A stretch of 64,000 nt of DNA, taken from the NCBI GenBank assembly GCA_036499825.1, contig DASYCZ010000026.1, forward strand, positions 930,001-994,000. Reading direction: 5' to 3'. Below are positions 8,817 to 19,103 of this stretch, in pieces. The stretch comes from Paradevosia sp036499825. Lineage in GTDB: Bacteria; Pseudomonadota; Alphaproteobacteria; Rhizobiales; Devosiaceae. Position 1 is the first letter of the stretch. Each line of letters opens with the position of its first letter. The position numbers were made by a program, and so were the translations under genes. The notes under the pieces were generated by a model, which saw only the letters and a list, made by a program, of their open reading frames with translations, searched no databases and was not told the DNA's origin.

Positions 8817-9848
8817 TTAGCGGAATGCCGGCGCGATCATCAGGCCGCCATCGGTCCACAGACGGTTCGCACCGCGAACCAGATGCAGCGGGCTCTGTTC
8901 GCCGACGTTGCGATCATAGATTTCGCCGTAGTTGCCGACGGTCTTGATGATGTTATAGGCCCAATCCTTGCTGAGGCCGAGCTTGGGACCGATGTCGCCA
9001 TCAGCGCCCAGCAGACGCTTCACTTCGGCGTTCTTGGTATTCTTCAGTTCGTCATCGACGTTCTGCGAGGTCACGCCGTTTTCTTCAGCGGAGATCATGG
9101 CGTAGATCGCCCACTTCACCACATGCGCCCACTGATCATCGCCCTGACGGACGACCGGCCCGAGCGGCTCCTTGGAGATGGTGTCGGGCAGGATGATATG
9201 ATCGTCGGGCTTGGTCAGCGACAGAACGCGGGCCGCAAGGCCACTGCGATCGAGCGACCAGGCATCACAACGGCCCTGATCATAGGCAACACGCACGGCA
9301 TCCCAATCGGCGAAAGTCAGCAGATTGTACTTCATGTCATGGGCGGTGAAATAGTCGGCGACGTTGAGCTCGGTGGTGGTGCCCTGCGCGACGCAGATGG
9401 TGGCTCCGTCGAGATCCTTCACCGAGGTCACGCCGGAAGCCTTGGGGACGACGAAGCCCTGGCCATCATAGAAGGTGACCTGGGTGAACTCGTTGCCGGC
9501 GCCGTTGTCGCGGTTGACCGTCCAGGTGACATTGGACACCAGGAGATCGATGCCGCCGGCCGCGAGCGTCGTCAGGTTCTGGGTCGGTCCCAGGATGGTG
9601 GTCTCGAACTTCGACGGATCGCCGAAGATGGCGGCGGCGACGGCACGGCAGAGGTCGACGTTGAAGCCCTTGGCCTTGCCGTCATTGTCCGTATAGGCGA
9701 AGCCGGGGGTCGGGCCGGGAACGCCGCATTTGACGGCCCCATGGGCCTTGACGTCATCGAGCGTCGAGGCCTGAGCCCCCATGGTCATGGCCGAAGCCAT
9801 GGCGGTGAACGTCACCGCTGCGCACAGCGCAGTTTTCAGAAAACGCAT
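8817..9848 (-). CDS. aapJ: Amino-acid ABC transporter substrate-binding protein, AapJ/BztA type
   Basis: 343 residues, periplasmic. The signal peptide ends near GAQA|STLDDVKAHGAVKCGVPG. The VKCGV start, PGFAYTDNDGKAKGFNVDLCRAVAAA and the C-terminal NRLWTDGGLMIAPAFR match AapJ closely, including its length, which exceeds that of ordinary GlnH proteins. A strong GGGAGAGAG ribosome site precedes the ATG. It is encoded between the aminotransferase and the permeases. Confidence 0.9.
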   Translation of the reverse strand: MRFLKTALCAAVTFTAMASAMTMGAQASTLDDVKAHGAVKCGVPGPTPGFAYTDNDGKAKGFNVDLCRAVAAAIFGDPSKFETTILGPTQNLTTLAAGGIDLLVSNVTWTVNRDNGAGNEFTQVTFYDGQGFVVPKASGVTSVKDLDGATICVAQGTTTELNVADYFTAHDMKYNLLTFADWDAVRVAYDQGRCDAWSLDRSGLAARVLSLTKPDDHIILPDTISKEPLGPVVRQGDDQWAHVVKWAIYAMISAEENGVTSQNVDDELKNTKNAEVKRLLGADGDIGPKLGLSKDWAYNIIKTVGNYGEIYDRNVGEQSPLHLVRGANRLWTDGGLMIAPAFR

Positions 9849-9881
9849 TACTCTCTCCCTTTGTCTTTTTGTTTAGACCTA

Positions 9882-11000
9882 TCAAGCTTTTGCGGCACGT
9901 ACCTTCTGCAAGACTTCCGCTAGCTGATCGAGGAAACGGGCATTCTCGGCCTTGAGGCCGACCGTGACGCGCAGCCACTCCGGCAGCCCGTAATTGGCTA
10001 TGGGTCGAACGATCACGCCGCGCTGCAGCAACTCGCGGTTGGCCGCGGCGGCATCGCCCACCTGCACCATGATGAAATTGCCCTTGGAGGGAATGTACCG
10101 CAGACCAAGAGCATTGAACCCGTCGACGAGCTGAGCCATGCCCTCCTTGTTGACGGTGCGGCTGCGCTCCTCGAAAGCCTTGTCGCCAAGGGCCGCAAGC
10201 GCGGCGGCCTGGGATTCGGCGCCTACGTTGAAGACAAGGCGCAGGCGGTTAAGCACCTCGATCATATCGGGCTGGGCGATGCCGTAGCCGATGCGCATCG
10301 CGGCCATGCCGAAGATCTTGGAGAAGGTGCGTGTAACGATCAGGTTCGGGTACTGGTGCACCCATTGGATACTGTCGAACTGCTCTTCCGGCTCGAGGAA
10401 CTCGAAATAGGCCTCGTCGACGATGACGGCCTTGTCGGCCGGCACGCGCTTGAGGAACTTTTCCATCTCGGCGGGCGGGGCCCAGGTGCCGGTCGGATTG
10501 TTCGGATTGCCGATGAAGATCAGTTGCACATCGTCGGTGATGGCATCGGCCATGGCGCCGAGATCGACACCGTAGTCCCGTGCCGGCACCATGATGCACC
10601 GTGCGCCGGCAGCCTCGGCCTCACGCTGGTAGGAGGTGAAGGAATATTGCGAGGCCAACCCTGCCCGGCCATGCGACAGAAAGGCCCGCGAGGCCGTCTG
10701 CAGGATTTCTGCCGAGCCATTGCCGACGATGATCCAATCCATCGGAACGTTGTGCTTCCTGGCAAGCGCAGAGCGAAGGTCGATGCATTCCGGGTCGGGA
10801 TAGCGGGCCAGATCGTCGCTGAAGGCGTTTACCGCCTCGCGCGCCTTGGGGCTCATGCCCAGCGGGTTCTCGTTGGAAGCCATCTTTACGATGGTGCCCA
10901 GTTGCAGGCCGAACTCGCGTGCCACAGACGACATCGCACGGCCGGGCTTGTACGGCGGAATGCTGTTGACGTGCGGCGCGACCGGAACTTTGAGGACCAT
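9882..11000 (-). CDS. PLP-dependent aminotransferase, histidinol-phosphate/aromatic type (HisC-like)
   Basis: 372 residues, class I/II fold. The Schiff-base Lys is K228 in TRTFSKIFG; NPNNPT (165-170), D195 and Y198 (DEAYFEF) are the cofactor contacts. I chose the ATG at 11000 because GGGGAGAGGT lies directly before it. HisC-like enzymes often transaminate aromatic amino acids. Here the gene is first in the amino-acid importer operon and is not with his genes, so I infer conversion of imported tyrosine, phenylalanine or DOPA to the arylpyruvate. A TTAA-N4-TTAA box lies 94 bases upstream. Confidence 0.85.
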   Translation of the reverse strand: MVLKVPVAPHVNSIPPYKPGRAMSSVAREFGLQLGTIVKMASNENPLGMSPKAREAVNAFSDDLARYPDPECIDLRSALARKHNVPMDWIIVGNGSAEILQTASRAFLSHGRAGLASQYSFTSYQREAEAAGARCIMVPARDYGVDLGAMADAITDDVQLIFIGNPNNPTGTWAPPAEMEKFLKRVPADKAVIVDEAYFEFLEPEEQFDSIQWVHQYPNLIVTRTFSKIFGMAAMRIGYGIAQPDMIEVLNRLRLVFNVGAESQAAALAALGDKAFEERSRTVNKEGMAQLVDGFNALGLRYIPSKGNFIMVQVGDAAAANRELLQRGVIVRPIANYGLPEWLRVTVGLKAENARFLDQLAEVLQKVRAAKA

Positions 11001-11093
11001 ACCTCTCCCCTTTTCTAAATGCTTATTGTCGAGCGGCAACTCGTGTGAGATGCACGCCGCCACACGCTTTAAGCGCGTCGATTTCCGAGATGC

Positions 11094-11105
11094 TTAACAC
11101 ATTAA
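11094..11105. promoter_or_regulatory. HpaR-type operator box 1 (TTAACACATTAA)
   Basis: Perfect TTAA-N4-TTAA palindrome upstream of the leftward aminotransferase-aapJQM operon. It shares its pattern with four other boxes in the aromatic island. Confidence 0.7.
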
Positions 11106-11171
11106 ATTTTCTTCTGTCCATACCCTCTCATGGTGGCTGACACGTTGACAGAGCGGGCTTTGGCCATTTAC

Positions 11172-11183
11172 TTAATATGTTAA
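11172..11183. promoter_or_regulatory. HpaR-type operator box 2 (TTAATATGTTAA)
   Basis: Perfect TTAA-N4-TTAA palindrome, 137 bases before the ThDP-enzyme start and 66 bases from box 1. Confidence 0.7.
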
Positions 11184-11320
11184 TCTTTCATGTGCCGGCC
11201 GCGCAACAGCAATCAAAAAACGGCAGGAATACAGAATAGATGAGGAGGTGGTCGGCATGAGGCTCGACCAACCCGAAGGGACCGCAACGCCGGACCTGAC
11301 GAACAAAAGGAATTCTTGAG

Positions 11321-12991
11321 ATGAAAGTAACCGGCGGCGAGGCCCTCGCACATCAACTCGTGCTGGAAGGTGTGACCGACGTCTTCGGCATTCCCGGCGT
11401 GCAACTGGATTATGCGGTGAACGGCCTCAGGCAGATCAGCGACAAGGTCCGGTTCTTCGTGCCCCGGCACGAGCAGACGACCGCCTATATGGCCGATGGC
11501 TATGCACGCACCACGGGCAAGATCGGCACCTGCATGGTGGTTCCAGGCCCCGGCCTGCTCAATGCCACGGCGGCGCTGTCGACAGCTTATGCGTGCAACT
11601 CGCGCGTTCTGTGCATTTCCGGCGGCATCCATTCGGAAGGCGTGGGCAAGAATTACGGCCTGTTGCACGAGATCAAGAACCAGTCCGAGGTGATGGCATC
11701 GGTCACCAAGTGGAACCGCGCGGCGAAATCGGCGCAGGAGATACCCGGCCTTGTCCGCGAGGCGATCAAGCAGTTGAATTCGGGGCGGCCGCAGCCGGTT
11801 GGCATCGAGATACCGCAGAACTTCCTCAGCACGGTGGATGAGTTCACCCTCGCCACCCCGCCGGACAATGAAGACGGTCGCATCCGTCCGGACGCCGCCT
11901 CGATCGAAAAGGCGGCGGCACTTCTCAACCAGGCGCGGTTCCCTGTGGTCTATGCCGGAGGCGGTGCTCTGGCGGCACATGCCGGCGATGCTTTGCGGGC
12001 CTTTGCCGAAAAGCTGAAGGCGCCCGTGGTGCTGAGCGAAAACGGCCGCGGCGCGCTATCGGACCGGCACCCCCTGGCCCTCACCACGTTGGGCGGGCGG
12101 GCGGTATTCCCGCACGCCGACGTGGTGCTGGTGGTGGGGAGCCGCTTCGCCGACACCACGAATGGCGAACCGTCATGGCCCACGGCAAGTGCCCGCTACA
12201 TCTACATCAACACCGATGAACATACCTGGACCGGGCCGCGCAAGGCCGAGGTCGGGATCGTGGCGGATGCAGCACTGGGGCTCGAGGCACTGGCCGAGGC
12301 GATCGATCGGCGAAAGAACGCCATCGAAGCGGATCTCGACCGCGTACGGGCCTGGGCGCTGGCGCAATCAGATGCGCTGGAGCCACTGACCGGATATCTG
12401 CGCGCATTGCGAGGCGCCCTGCCGGACGATGGTATCCTGATCAACGAGTTGACACAGGTCGGCTACCACGCCCGCACCAACTATCCCGTGTACAAGCCCG
12501 ATACGTTCATCACGCCGGGCTACCAGGGAACGCTCGGCTACGGCGTGCCGACGGCCATGGGCGCCGCCGCCGGCAATCCGGACAAGCAGGTGATCGGCAT
12601 CACCGGTGACGGCGGCTTCGGATGGGGGATGCAGGAATTGCTGACGGCAAGCAAATACCAGCTGAACGTCGCCATCGTGGTGTTTGCCGACGGACATTTC
12701 GGCAACGTCAAATCGATGATGACCGACAAGTTCGGCTTGTCGTTTGGCGATGTGTTGCAGAACCCCAAATTCGACAAGCTGGCTGAAGCCTTCGACGTCG
12801 CCTACGCCCGCGCGGACGATCCGGCGGCGCTCGAAAGGGTGCTGAAAGGGCATGCCAACAAGGGCGGCCCGATCCTGGTCGAGGCGCCGGTCGGCAAGAT
12901 GCCGAGCCCTTGGGGCCTGATGCGATTGCGCGCAGCCGGCGGCAAGACCCCTGCCCCGGCCAATCCGCTGGGCGAGCCCGCCGACCGATAA
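11321..12991 (+). CDS. Thiamine diphosphate-dependent enzyme, probable arylpyruvate decarboxylase
   Basis: 556 residues with the usual three domains (PYR, central, PP). The catalytic Glu is E51 in VPRHEQ. The ThDP/Mg motif begins GDGGFGW (429-435) and ends at N462 (HFGN). The family includes acetolactate synthase, benzoylformate decarboxylase and indole/phenylpyruvate decarboxylase, and sequence alone does not settle the reaction. Context does suggest one: it is divergent from the aminotransferase and shares the HpaR-type boxes, while an aldehyde dehydrogenase of the same regulon would take the arylacetaldehyde. There is no ilvN-type small subunit beside it. Confidence 0.8.
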   Translation: MKVTGGEALAHQLVLEGVTDVFGIPGVQLDYAVNGLRQISDKVRFFVPRHEQTTAYMADGYARTTGKIGTCMVVPGPGLLNATAALSTAYACNSRVLCISGGIHSEGVGKNYGLLHEIKNQSEVMASVTKWNRAAKSAQEIPGLVREAIKQLNSGRPQPVGIEIPQNFLSTVDEFTLATPPDNEDGRIRPDAASIEKAAALLNQARFPVVYAGGGALAAHAGDALRAFAEKLKAPVVLSENGRGALSDRHPLALTTLGGRAVFPHADVVLVVGSRFADTTNGEPSWPTASARYIYINTDEHTWTGPRKAEVGIVADAALGLEALAEAIDRRKNAIEADLDRVRAWALAQSDALEPLTGYLRALRGALPDDGILINELTQVGYHARTNYPVYKPDTFITPGYQGTLGYGVPTAMGAAAGNPDKQVIGITGDGGFGWGMQELLTASKYQLNVAIVVFADGHFGNVKSMMTDKFGLSFGDVLQNPKFDKLAEAFDVAYARADDPAALERVLKGHANKGGPILVEAPVGKMPSPWGLMRLRAAGGKTPAPANPLGEPADR

Positions 12992-13015
12992 TCATGCAGA
13001 CGGGGCGCGGCGTTC

Positions 13016-13456
13016 TCAGCGCTGCGCATCCGTTTCGGAACGAATCAGGGTGTCGAGAAGATCTAGAAGCTGCTCGAGCTTGTCGGTGCCGAAACGCGTT
13101 TCTATGGCCTCGTAGATGGCGCGGCGCTCGGGTGTCAGCTTTTCGAGGAGCTGCATGCCGGACGGCGTGATCGAGAGAATCACCCTCCGGCCATCCTCAT
13201 TCAGCTTGCTGCGCGTGATCAGCTTGCGATCACGCAGGGTCCGGATGATGCGCGTCAGGCTGGGCGGCAGGATCGACGCGCGTACCGCCAGTTCGCTGGC
13301 ATCGACTGCTTCGGTTTCGCCGAGTACGCGCAGGACGCGCCATTGCTGCTCGGTGACGTCGTGCGCCATGAGCATGGGTCGAAAATTGGACATGACGGCT
13401 TCGCGGGCGCGAAGCAAGGACATCGGTAACGAGCGGCGCGTGGTCGCTGGTAGCAA
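13016..13456 (-). CDS. hpaR: MarR-family regulator of homoprotocatechuate degradation, HpaR-like
   Basis: 146 residues from a TTG start at 13456, chosen because GGAGGAAACC lies directly before it; the frame continues upstream without a better start. The first residues (RRSLPMSLLRAREAVMSNFRPML, seen in two parts) are the hallmark of HpaR/HpcR. The winged helix spans roughly residues 45-105 (LTRIIRTLRDRKLITRSK). HpaR proteins repress the hpa operon and are released by the aromatic acid. It is divergent from hpaF, and the box at 13621 lies between the two. I infer it reads all five TTAA-N4-TTAA boxes. Confidence 0.88.
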   Translation of the reverse strand: MLPATTRRSLPMSLLRAREAVMSNFRPMLMAHDVTEQQWRVLRVLGETEAVDASELAVRASILPPSLTRIIRTLRDRKLITRSKLNEDGRRVILSITPSGMQLLEKLTPERRAIYEAIETRFGTDKLEQLLDLLDTLIRSETDAQR

Positions 13457-13595
13457 GGTTTCCTCCAGCCGATTGGCGCCTTGCGAACCCGCGGCAGAGG
13501 CGCAGTACCCAAGCGGCATATATCTGTCATGCGGCGCGTATGTCCATCCCACCCGCCGCGTAACGAAAACCGACGCCGTGGCAATGGCGAGGGGC

Positions 13596-13632
13596 TTGAC
13601 TTGAATACCGGCTTGCGTGTTTAACGTGTTAA
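13596..13632 (+). promoter_or_regulatory. hpa operon promoter candidate with HpaR-type box 3 (TTAACGTGTTAA, 13621-13632)
   Basis: A TTGACT (-35-like) at 13596-13601 is followed at about 17-18 bases by a T/A-rich -10 region that merges with the perfect palindrome at 13621-13632. Repressor bound there would cover the -10. The box lies 26 bases upstream of the hpaF start. Confidence 0.6.
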
Positions 13633-13658
13633 CTAAAATGAGGAGGACGGGACAAAAC

Positions 13659-14045
13659 ATGCCGCACATGTCCGTCGAATATTCGAGCAATCTCGATGAA
13701 TCCATCGACATGACGGAACTCTGCGCGCTGATTTCGCGCACGATTCTTGGCACTGGCCTGTTTGAAACCGGCGCAGTGCGCGTCCGCGCCTTCCGCGCCG
13801 ACCACTACGCCATCGCGGATCTCCTCCCTGAGAACGGCTTCATCGATCTGAACTTCCGCATTGGCGTGGGTCGCACGCCGGACGAGAAGAAACAGACCGG
13901 CGAAGCGATCTTCGCTGCCGTATCGGACCATCTGGCGAAGCAGTTCGCGACGCCTCATTTCGCCCTTTCGCTTGAGATCCGGGAAATCGACCCGGAATTG
14001 AGCTGGAAAAAGAATGCCATGCATCCGCGACTGCGCGGTAAGTGA
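13659..14045 (+). CDS. hpaF: 5-carboxymethyl-2-hydroxymuconate delta-isomerase
   Basis: 128 residues. The start is fixed by function: family members begin Met-Pro-His, and Pro becomes the catalytic N-terminal base after Met removal. ATG 13659 gives MPHMSVEYSSNL. A full AGGAGG lies at 13641-13646, 12 bases away, a little far. The tautomerase isomerises 5-carboxymethyl-2-hydroxymuconate in the homoprotocatechuate path. First gene of the rightward operon; its stop overlaps a possible GTG start of hpaE. Confidence 0.9.
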   Translation: MPHMSVEYSSNLDESIDMTELCALISRTILGTGLFETGAVRVRAFRADHYAIADLLPENGFIDLNFRIGVGRTPDEKKQTGEAIFAAVSDHLAKQFATPHFALSLEIREIDPELSWKKNAMHPRLRGK

Positions 14046-14056
14046 CGGAGACCGCC

Positions 14057-15574
<1,518 letters not shown>

Positions 15575-15580
15575 GCCGAA

Positions 15581-16561
15581 ATGCCGATCCCAAGACCCAA
15601 TTTCTCGCCGGCATTCAACATCGTCCGGCTCAGCCATATCGAGCTGACAGTCACGGACCTGGGCCGCTCCCGCGCCTTTTATGTCGATACGCTCGGCCTG
15701 CAGGTGACGGATGAAACCGCGGACACGATCTATCTGCGCGGCATGGAGGAGCGCGGGCATCACTGCATCATCCTGAAAAAGGCAGCGGCGCCGCAGGCTG
15801 GCGATCTTGGCTTCAAGGTGTTCGACGACGATCACCTGGACAAAGCCGAGCGCTTCTTCAAGGACAAGGGTCTGCCGGTCGAGTGGATCGAGCGCCCCTA
15901 CCAGTCGCGCACCTTCAAGACGCGGGATCCGCAGGGCATTCCCCTGGAGTTGTATGCGACGATGGAGCGGTTGCCGCCGATCCACCAGAAATACGCGCTT
16001 TATCGCGGCGTGAAGCCGCTGCGCATCGACCACTTCAACTGCTTCTCGCGCAATGTGGACGAGGCCGTTGCTTTTTATAGCGAACTCGGCTTCCGGGTGA
16101 CCGAGTATACCGAAGACGAAGCGACCGGGCGGCTATGGGCCGCGTGGCTGCACCGCAAGGGTGGCGTCCACGACATGGCGTTCACCAACGGCCGCGGGCC
16201 TCGCCTCCACCATGTGGCATTCTGGGTGCCGACGCCCCTCAACATCATCGACCTGCTCGATCTGATGGCGACCACCGGTTATGTGGCCAATATCGAGCGT
16301 GGCCCCGGCCGGCATGGCATTTCCAACGCCTTCTTCCTCTATATCCGCGACCCCGACGGGCACCGCATCGAGATTTATTGCTCGGACTACCAGACGGTCG
16401 ATCCAGACCTGGAGCCGATCAAGTGGGACCTGAAGGATCCGCAGCGGCAGACGCTGTGGGGGGCGCCGGCACCGCAGAGCTGGTTCCAGGAGGGCAGCAC
16501 CTTCGCGGGTGCCGAGGTGGGCGAGCCCGACCTCAAGGCCCAGCCGATCGTTGCGCCCTGA
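15581..16561 (+). CDS. hpaD: 3,4-dihydroxyphenylacetate (homoprotocatechuate) 2,3-dioxygenase, type I extradiol
   Basis: 326 residues with two VOC domains. The metal ligands are H151 (RIDHFN), H211 (RLHHVAFW) and E264 (HRIEIY), and the acid-base His is H197 (GGVHDMAF). They sit three or four residues before the known H155, H214, E267 and H200 of the Brevibacterium enzyme, and ERGPGRHGISNAF matches that family. So the enzyme is of the BphC-like type I, not the LigB-type HpaD of E. coli. It opens the ring of homoprotocatechuate proximally to give the CHM semialdehyde. Confidence 0.93.
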   Translation: MPIPRPNFSPAFNIVRLSHIELTVTDLGRSRAFYVDTLGLQVTDETADTIYLRGMEERGHHCIILKKAAAPQAGDLGFKVFDDDHLDKAERFFKDKGLPVEWIERPYQSRTFKTRDPQGIPLELYATMERLPPIHQKYALYRGVKPLRIDHFNCFSRNVDEAVAFYSELGFRVTEYTEDEATGRLWAAWLHRKGGVHDMAFTNGRGPRLHHVAFWVPTPLNIIDLLDLMATTGYVANIERGPGRHGISNAFFLYIRDPDGHRIEIYCSDYQTVDPDLEPIKWDLKDPQRQTLWGAPAPQSWFQEGSTFAGAEVGEPDLKAQPIVAP

Positions 16562-16584
16562 CGGGCATCTGAGGGAGGAACCAG

Positions 16585-17463
16585 ATGAGCGCATATGGAC
16601 GGATCGCCAGCTTCACCGCCGCCGGCAAGGCGCGCTACGGCGTGGTCCTCGATGATGGTGGCGTGGTCGATCTCGCCGCACGGCATGGCGAGTGGGCGAC
16701 GCTGCGTGAGGTGATCGAGGCCGGTGCGCTGCGCCGGCTTGTCGATGAATCGGCGGACAAGCCGGCGGATTTCGCGCTGGCCGACATCCGCCTGGACATC
16801 CCTGTGCCACAGCCGGAAAAGATCATCTGCGTCGGGGTGAACTACCCCGACCGCAACGAGGAATACAGGGACGGCCAGGCAGCGGCGAACAAACCATCGC
16901 TGTTCCCGCGCTTTGCACGATCCTTCGTGGGACACGGCACGCCCCTCACCCGGCCAACGGTTTCACCGCAACTCGATTATGAGGGCGAAGTGGTGCTGGT
17001 CATCGGCAAGGCCGGGCGGCACATAGCGGAAGCCAAAGCACTGGACCACGTCGCCGCGGTGACGCTTTGCAATGAAGGCACAGTGCGCGACTGGGTACGG
17101 CATGCCAAGTTCAACGTGACGCAAGGCAAGAATTTCGACGGCACCGGCTCTATCGGGCCCTGGCTCGTGCCTTTCGTGGAGGAAGACCAGATCGCCGACA
17201 TCCGGCTGACCACAAAGGTCAATGGCGCGCTCCGGCAGGCCGATCGCACGTCGCGGATGACCTACCCGTTCCGCTATCTCATCAACTACATCTCCACGTT
17301 CACCACGCTGACGCCCGGCGACATCATCGTCACGGGGACGCCAACCGGGGCCGGTGCGCGGTTCGATCCGCCAATCTGGCTGAAGCCCGGCGATGTGGTC
17401 GAGGTGGAAGCCGAAGGTATCGGCCAGCTGCGTAACGGCGTGGTCGACGAGGCCGTACGATGA
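16585..17463 (+). CDS. hpaG: Fumarylacetoacetate-hydrolase family protein, probable OPET decarboxylase
   Basis: 292 residues, single FAH domain. The metal-binding pattern E133-x-E135 lies in DYEGEVVLVIGK, and the C-terminal ITGTPTGxG-like stretch (VTGTPTGAGARF) is conserved. By position it decarboxylates 5-oxopent-3-ene-1,2,5-tricarboxylate to 2-oxohept-3-ene-dioate. E. coli HpaG is a fused two-domain protein, so this is the single-domain version. GGGAGGAACC precedes the ATG. Its stop overlaps hpaH by four bases. Confidence 0.85.
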   Translation: MSAYGRIASFTAAGKARYGVVLDDGGVVDLAARHGEWATLREVIEAGALRRLVDESADKPADFALADIRLDIPVPQPEKIICVGVNYPDRNEEYRDGQAAANKPSLFPRFARSFVGHGTPLTRPTVSPQLDYEGEVVLVIGKAGRHIAEAKALDHVAAVTLCNEGTVRDWVRHAKFNVTQGKNFDGTGSIGPWLVPFVEEDQIADIRLTTKVNGALRQADRTSRMTYPFRYLINYISTFTTLTPGDIIVTGTPTGAGARFDPPIWLKPGDVVEVEAEGIGQLRNGVVDEAVR

Positions 17464-18266
17464 ACCCGCACCAGATCGAGGATGCAGCCGAACGATTGTT
17501 CGAGGCCGAGCGCGCCCGCAAGCAGATCAGGCTGCTGAGCCTTGATTTTCCCGACGCCTCGATGAACGACGCCTATGCGGTGCAGGCGGCGCTGGTGAAG
17601 CGCAAGGCCGAAGCTGGCGCCAGCATAAAGGGCTGGAAGATCGGGCTGACTTCAAAGGCCATGCAATCTGCGCTCAACATCGACACGCCAGATTCCGGCA
17701 TCCTGTTCGATGACATGTTCTTCAACGACGGCGCCACGGTGCCGGCGAGCCGGTTTATCCAGCCGCGCGTCGAGGCCGAAATCGCCTTCGTGATGAAGAG
17801 CCCGCTGGCCGGCCCCGGCGTCACGATGTTCGATGTGCTCGACGCAACGGATTACATCTGCCCTGCCCTCGAAATTCTCGATACGCGCATCGAGCGTGTA
17901 AATGCCGAGACCAAGAAGGCACGCACGATCTTCGACACCATCTCCGACAATGCGGCCAATGCCGGCATCGTGCTGGGTGGGCGGCCGTTGCGGCCGCTCG
18001 ATGTCGACATGCGGTGGATGGGGGCGATCGTTTCCCGCAATGCCGAAGTGGAAGAGACCGGGCTCGGCGCCGGGGTGCTCAACCATCCGGCGATGGGCAT
18101 CGTCTGGTTGGCCAACCGGCTGGCGCAGTATGGCATGCGCATCGGCGCCGGCGATGTGGTGCTCTCCGGCTCCTTCGTGCGGCCGGTCGAGGCGCGGCGT
18201 GGCGACACCATCGTCGCCGATTTCGGACCGCAGGGCACGGTCAGCATCCATTTCGCGAGGGAATGA
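17460..18266 (+). CDS. hpaH: 2-oxo-hept-4-ene-1,7-dioate hydratase
   Basis: 268 residues, of the MhpD/HpaH hydratase family, distantly FAH-like. The acidic metal pair E105 and E107 lies in PRVEAEIAF, and GWKIGLTSKAMQ near residue 58 is diagnostic. It adds water across the double bond before aldol cleavage by HpaI. The ATG overlaps the hpaG stop by four bases (ATGA). Confidence 0.92.
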   Translation: MNPHQIEDAAERLFEAERARKQIRLLSLDFPDASMNDAYAVQAALVKRKAEAGASIKGWKIGLTSKAMQSALNIDTPDSGILFDDMFFNDGATVPASRFIQPRVEAEIAFVMKSPLAGPGVTMFDVLDATDYICPALEILDTRIERVNAETKKARTIFDTISDNAANAGIVLGGRPLRPLDVDMRWMGAIVSRNAEVEETGLGAGVLNHPAMGIVWLANRLAQYGMRIGAGDVVLSGSFVRPVEARRGDTIVADFGPQGTVSIHFARE

Positions 18267-18268
18267 AG

Positions 18269-19078
18269 ATGCCCGCGCCTCGCAACGCATTCAAAGCGGC
18301 GCTGACTGCCCGCAAGGTCCAGATTGGCCTCTGGCTGGGGCTGGCAAACGGCTACACGGCGGAGATCGCCGCCGGCTCGGGCTTCGATTGGCTGGTGATC
18401 GATGGCGAGCATGGCCCGAATACGCTGCCCACGATGGTGTCGCAGCTACAAGCCGTAGCGGCGTCGCCCAGCGCAGCGGTGGTGCGGGCGCCGATCGGCG
18501 AAACCTGGATACTGAAGCAGTTGCTCGATATCGGGGCACAGACGATCCTGGTGCCGATGGTCGAGAACGCCGGGCAGGCGCGCGAGTTGGTGCGGGCCGT
18601 GCACTATCCACCGCTGGGCGTGCGTGGCGTTGGCGCAGCTCTGGCCCGGGCTTCCGCTTTCAGCCGCATCGGCGATTACCTGCAGACGGCGGATGACGAA
18701 ATCTGCCTCTTGGTTCAGATCGAAAGCCGTCAGGGCATGACTGCGATCGAGGCGATCGCCGAGGTCGAGGGGATCGATGGCATCTTCATCGGCCCCTCGG
18801 ACCTTGCGGCCGACATGGGTTATCTTGGCCGTCCTGGCGAGAAGGCGGTGCAGGAAGCCGTCGAAGACGGTCTCCGCCGGATTGTCGCCACGGGTAAACC
18901 CGCCGGCATCCTCACGGGCGATACGGCGCTGGCGGCCGGCTATCTGGAGCTTGGGGCAACCTTCGTGGCCGTGGGCACCGATGTGACGTTGTTCGCCAAT
19001 GCGCTGAGCGGTCTGGCCAAAAAATTCACCGACAAGAAATCTGATGGCGCTGCGCCCAAGCCTTCGGCCGGCTACTGA
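18269..19078 (+). CDS. hpaI: 4-hydroxy-2-oxoheptanedioate aldolase (class II, HpcH/HpaI family)
   Basis: 269 residues, TIM barrel. Catalytic and metal residues H48 (IDGEH), R73 (VVRAP), E152 (QIES) and D178 (GPSD) each lie three positions after H45, R70, E149 and D175 of E. coli HpaI. It cleaves the substrate to pyruvate and succinate semialdehyde. ATG 18269 gives good spacing to GAGG; ATG 18263 is too close. Related family members cleave 2-keto-3-deoxy-rhamnonate, a step with no dedicated gene in the sugar cluster at 28-41 kb. Confidence 0.92.
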   Translation: MPAPRNAFKAALTARKVQIGLWLGLANGYTAEIAAGSGFDWLVIDGEHGPNTLPTMVSQLQAVAASPSAAVVRAPIGETWILKQLLDIGAQTILVPMVENAGQARELVRAVHYPPLGVRGVGAALARASAFSRIGDYLQTADDEICLLVQIESRQGMTAIEAIAEVEGIDGIFIGPSDLAADMGYLGRPGEKAVQEAVEDGLRRIVATGKPAGILTGDTALAAGYLELGATFVAVGTDVTLFANALSGLAKKFTDKKSDGAAPKPSAGY

Positions 19079-19103
19079 GCGCCTCCTGCAGGAAAGACCA
19101 AAG

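Larger units (their letters stand above)
11001..11320. promoter_or_regulatory. Divergent promoter region holding two HpaR-type boxes
   Basis: This 320-base gap separates the aminotransferase-aap operon (leftward) from the ThDP-enzyme gene (rightward). It holds no recognisable gene. Two 12-bp boxes are visible, TTAACACATTAA at 11094-11105 and TTAATATGTTAA at 11172-11183, each apparently serving one direction. The rest is unremarkable. Confidence 0.7.

Noticed and set aside
8736..9923. A 395-codon plus-strand frame across aapJ
   Set aside because: The minus strand encodes a full AapJ with signal peptide, ribosome site and operon fit; the plus frame has none.
13457..13753. N-terminal extension of the HpaR-like protein to an upstream start
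   Set aside because: The extra 99 residues do not resemble MarR proteins, would cross the operator at 13621, and a strong ribosome site marks the TTG at 13456.
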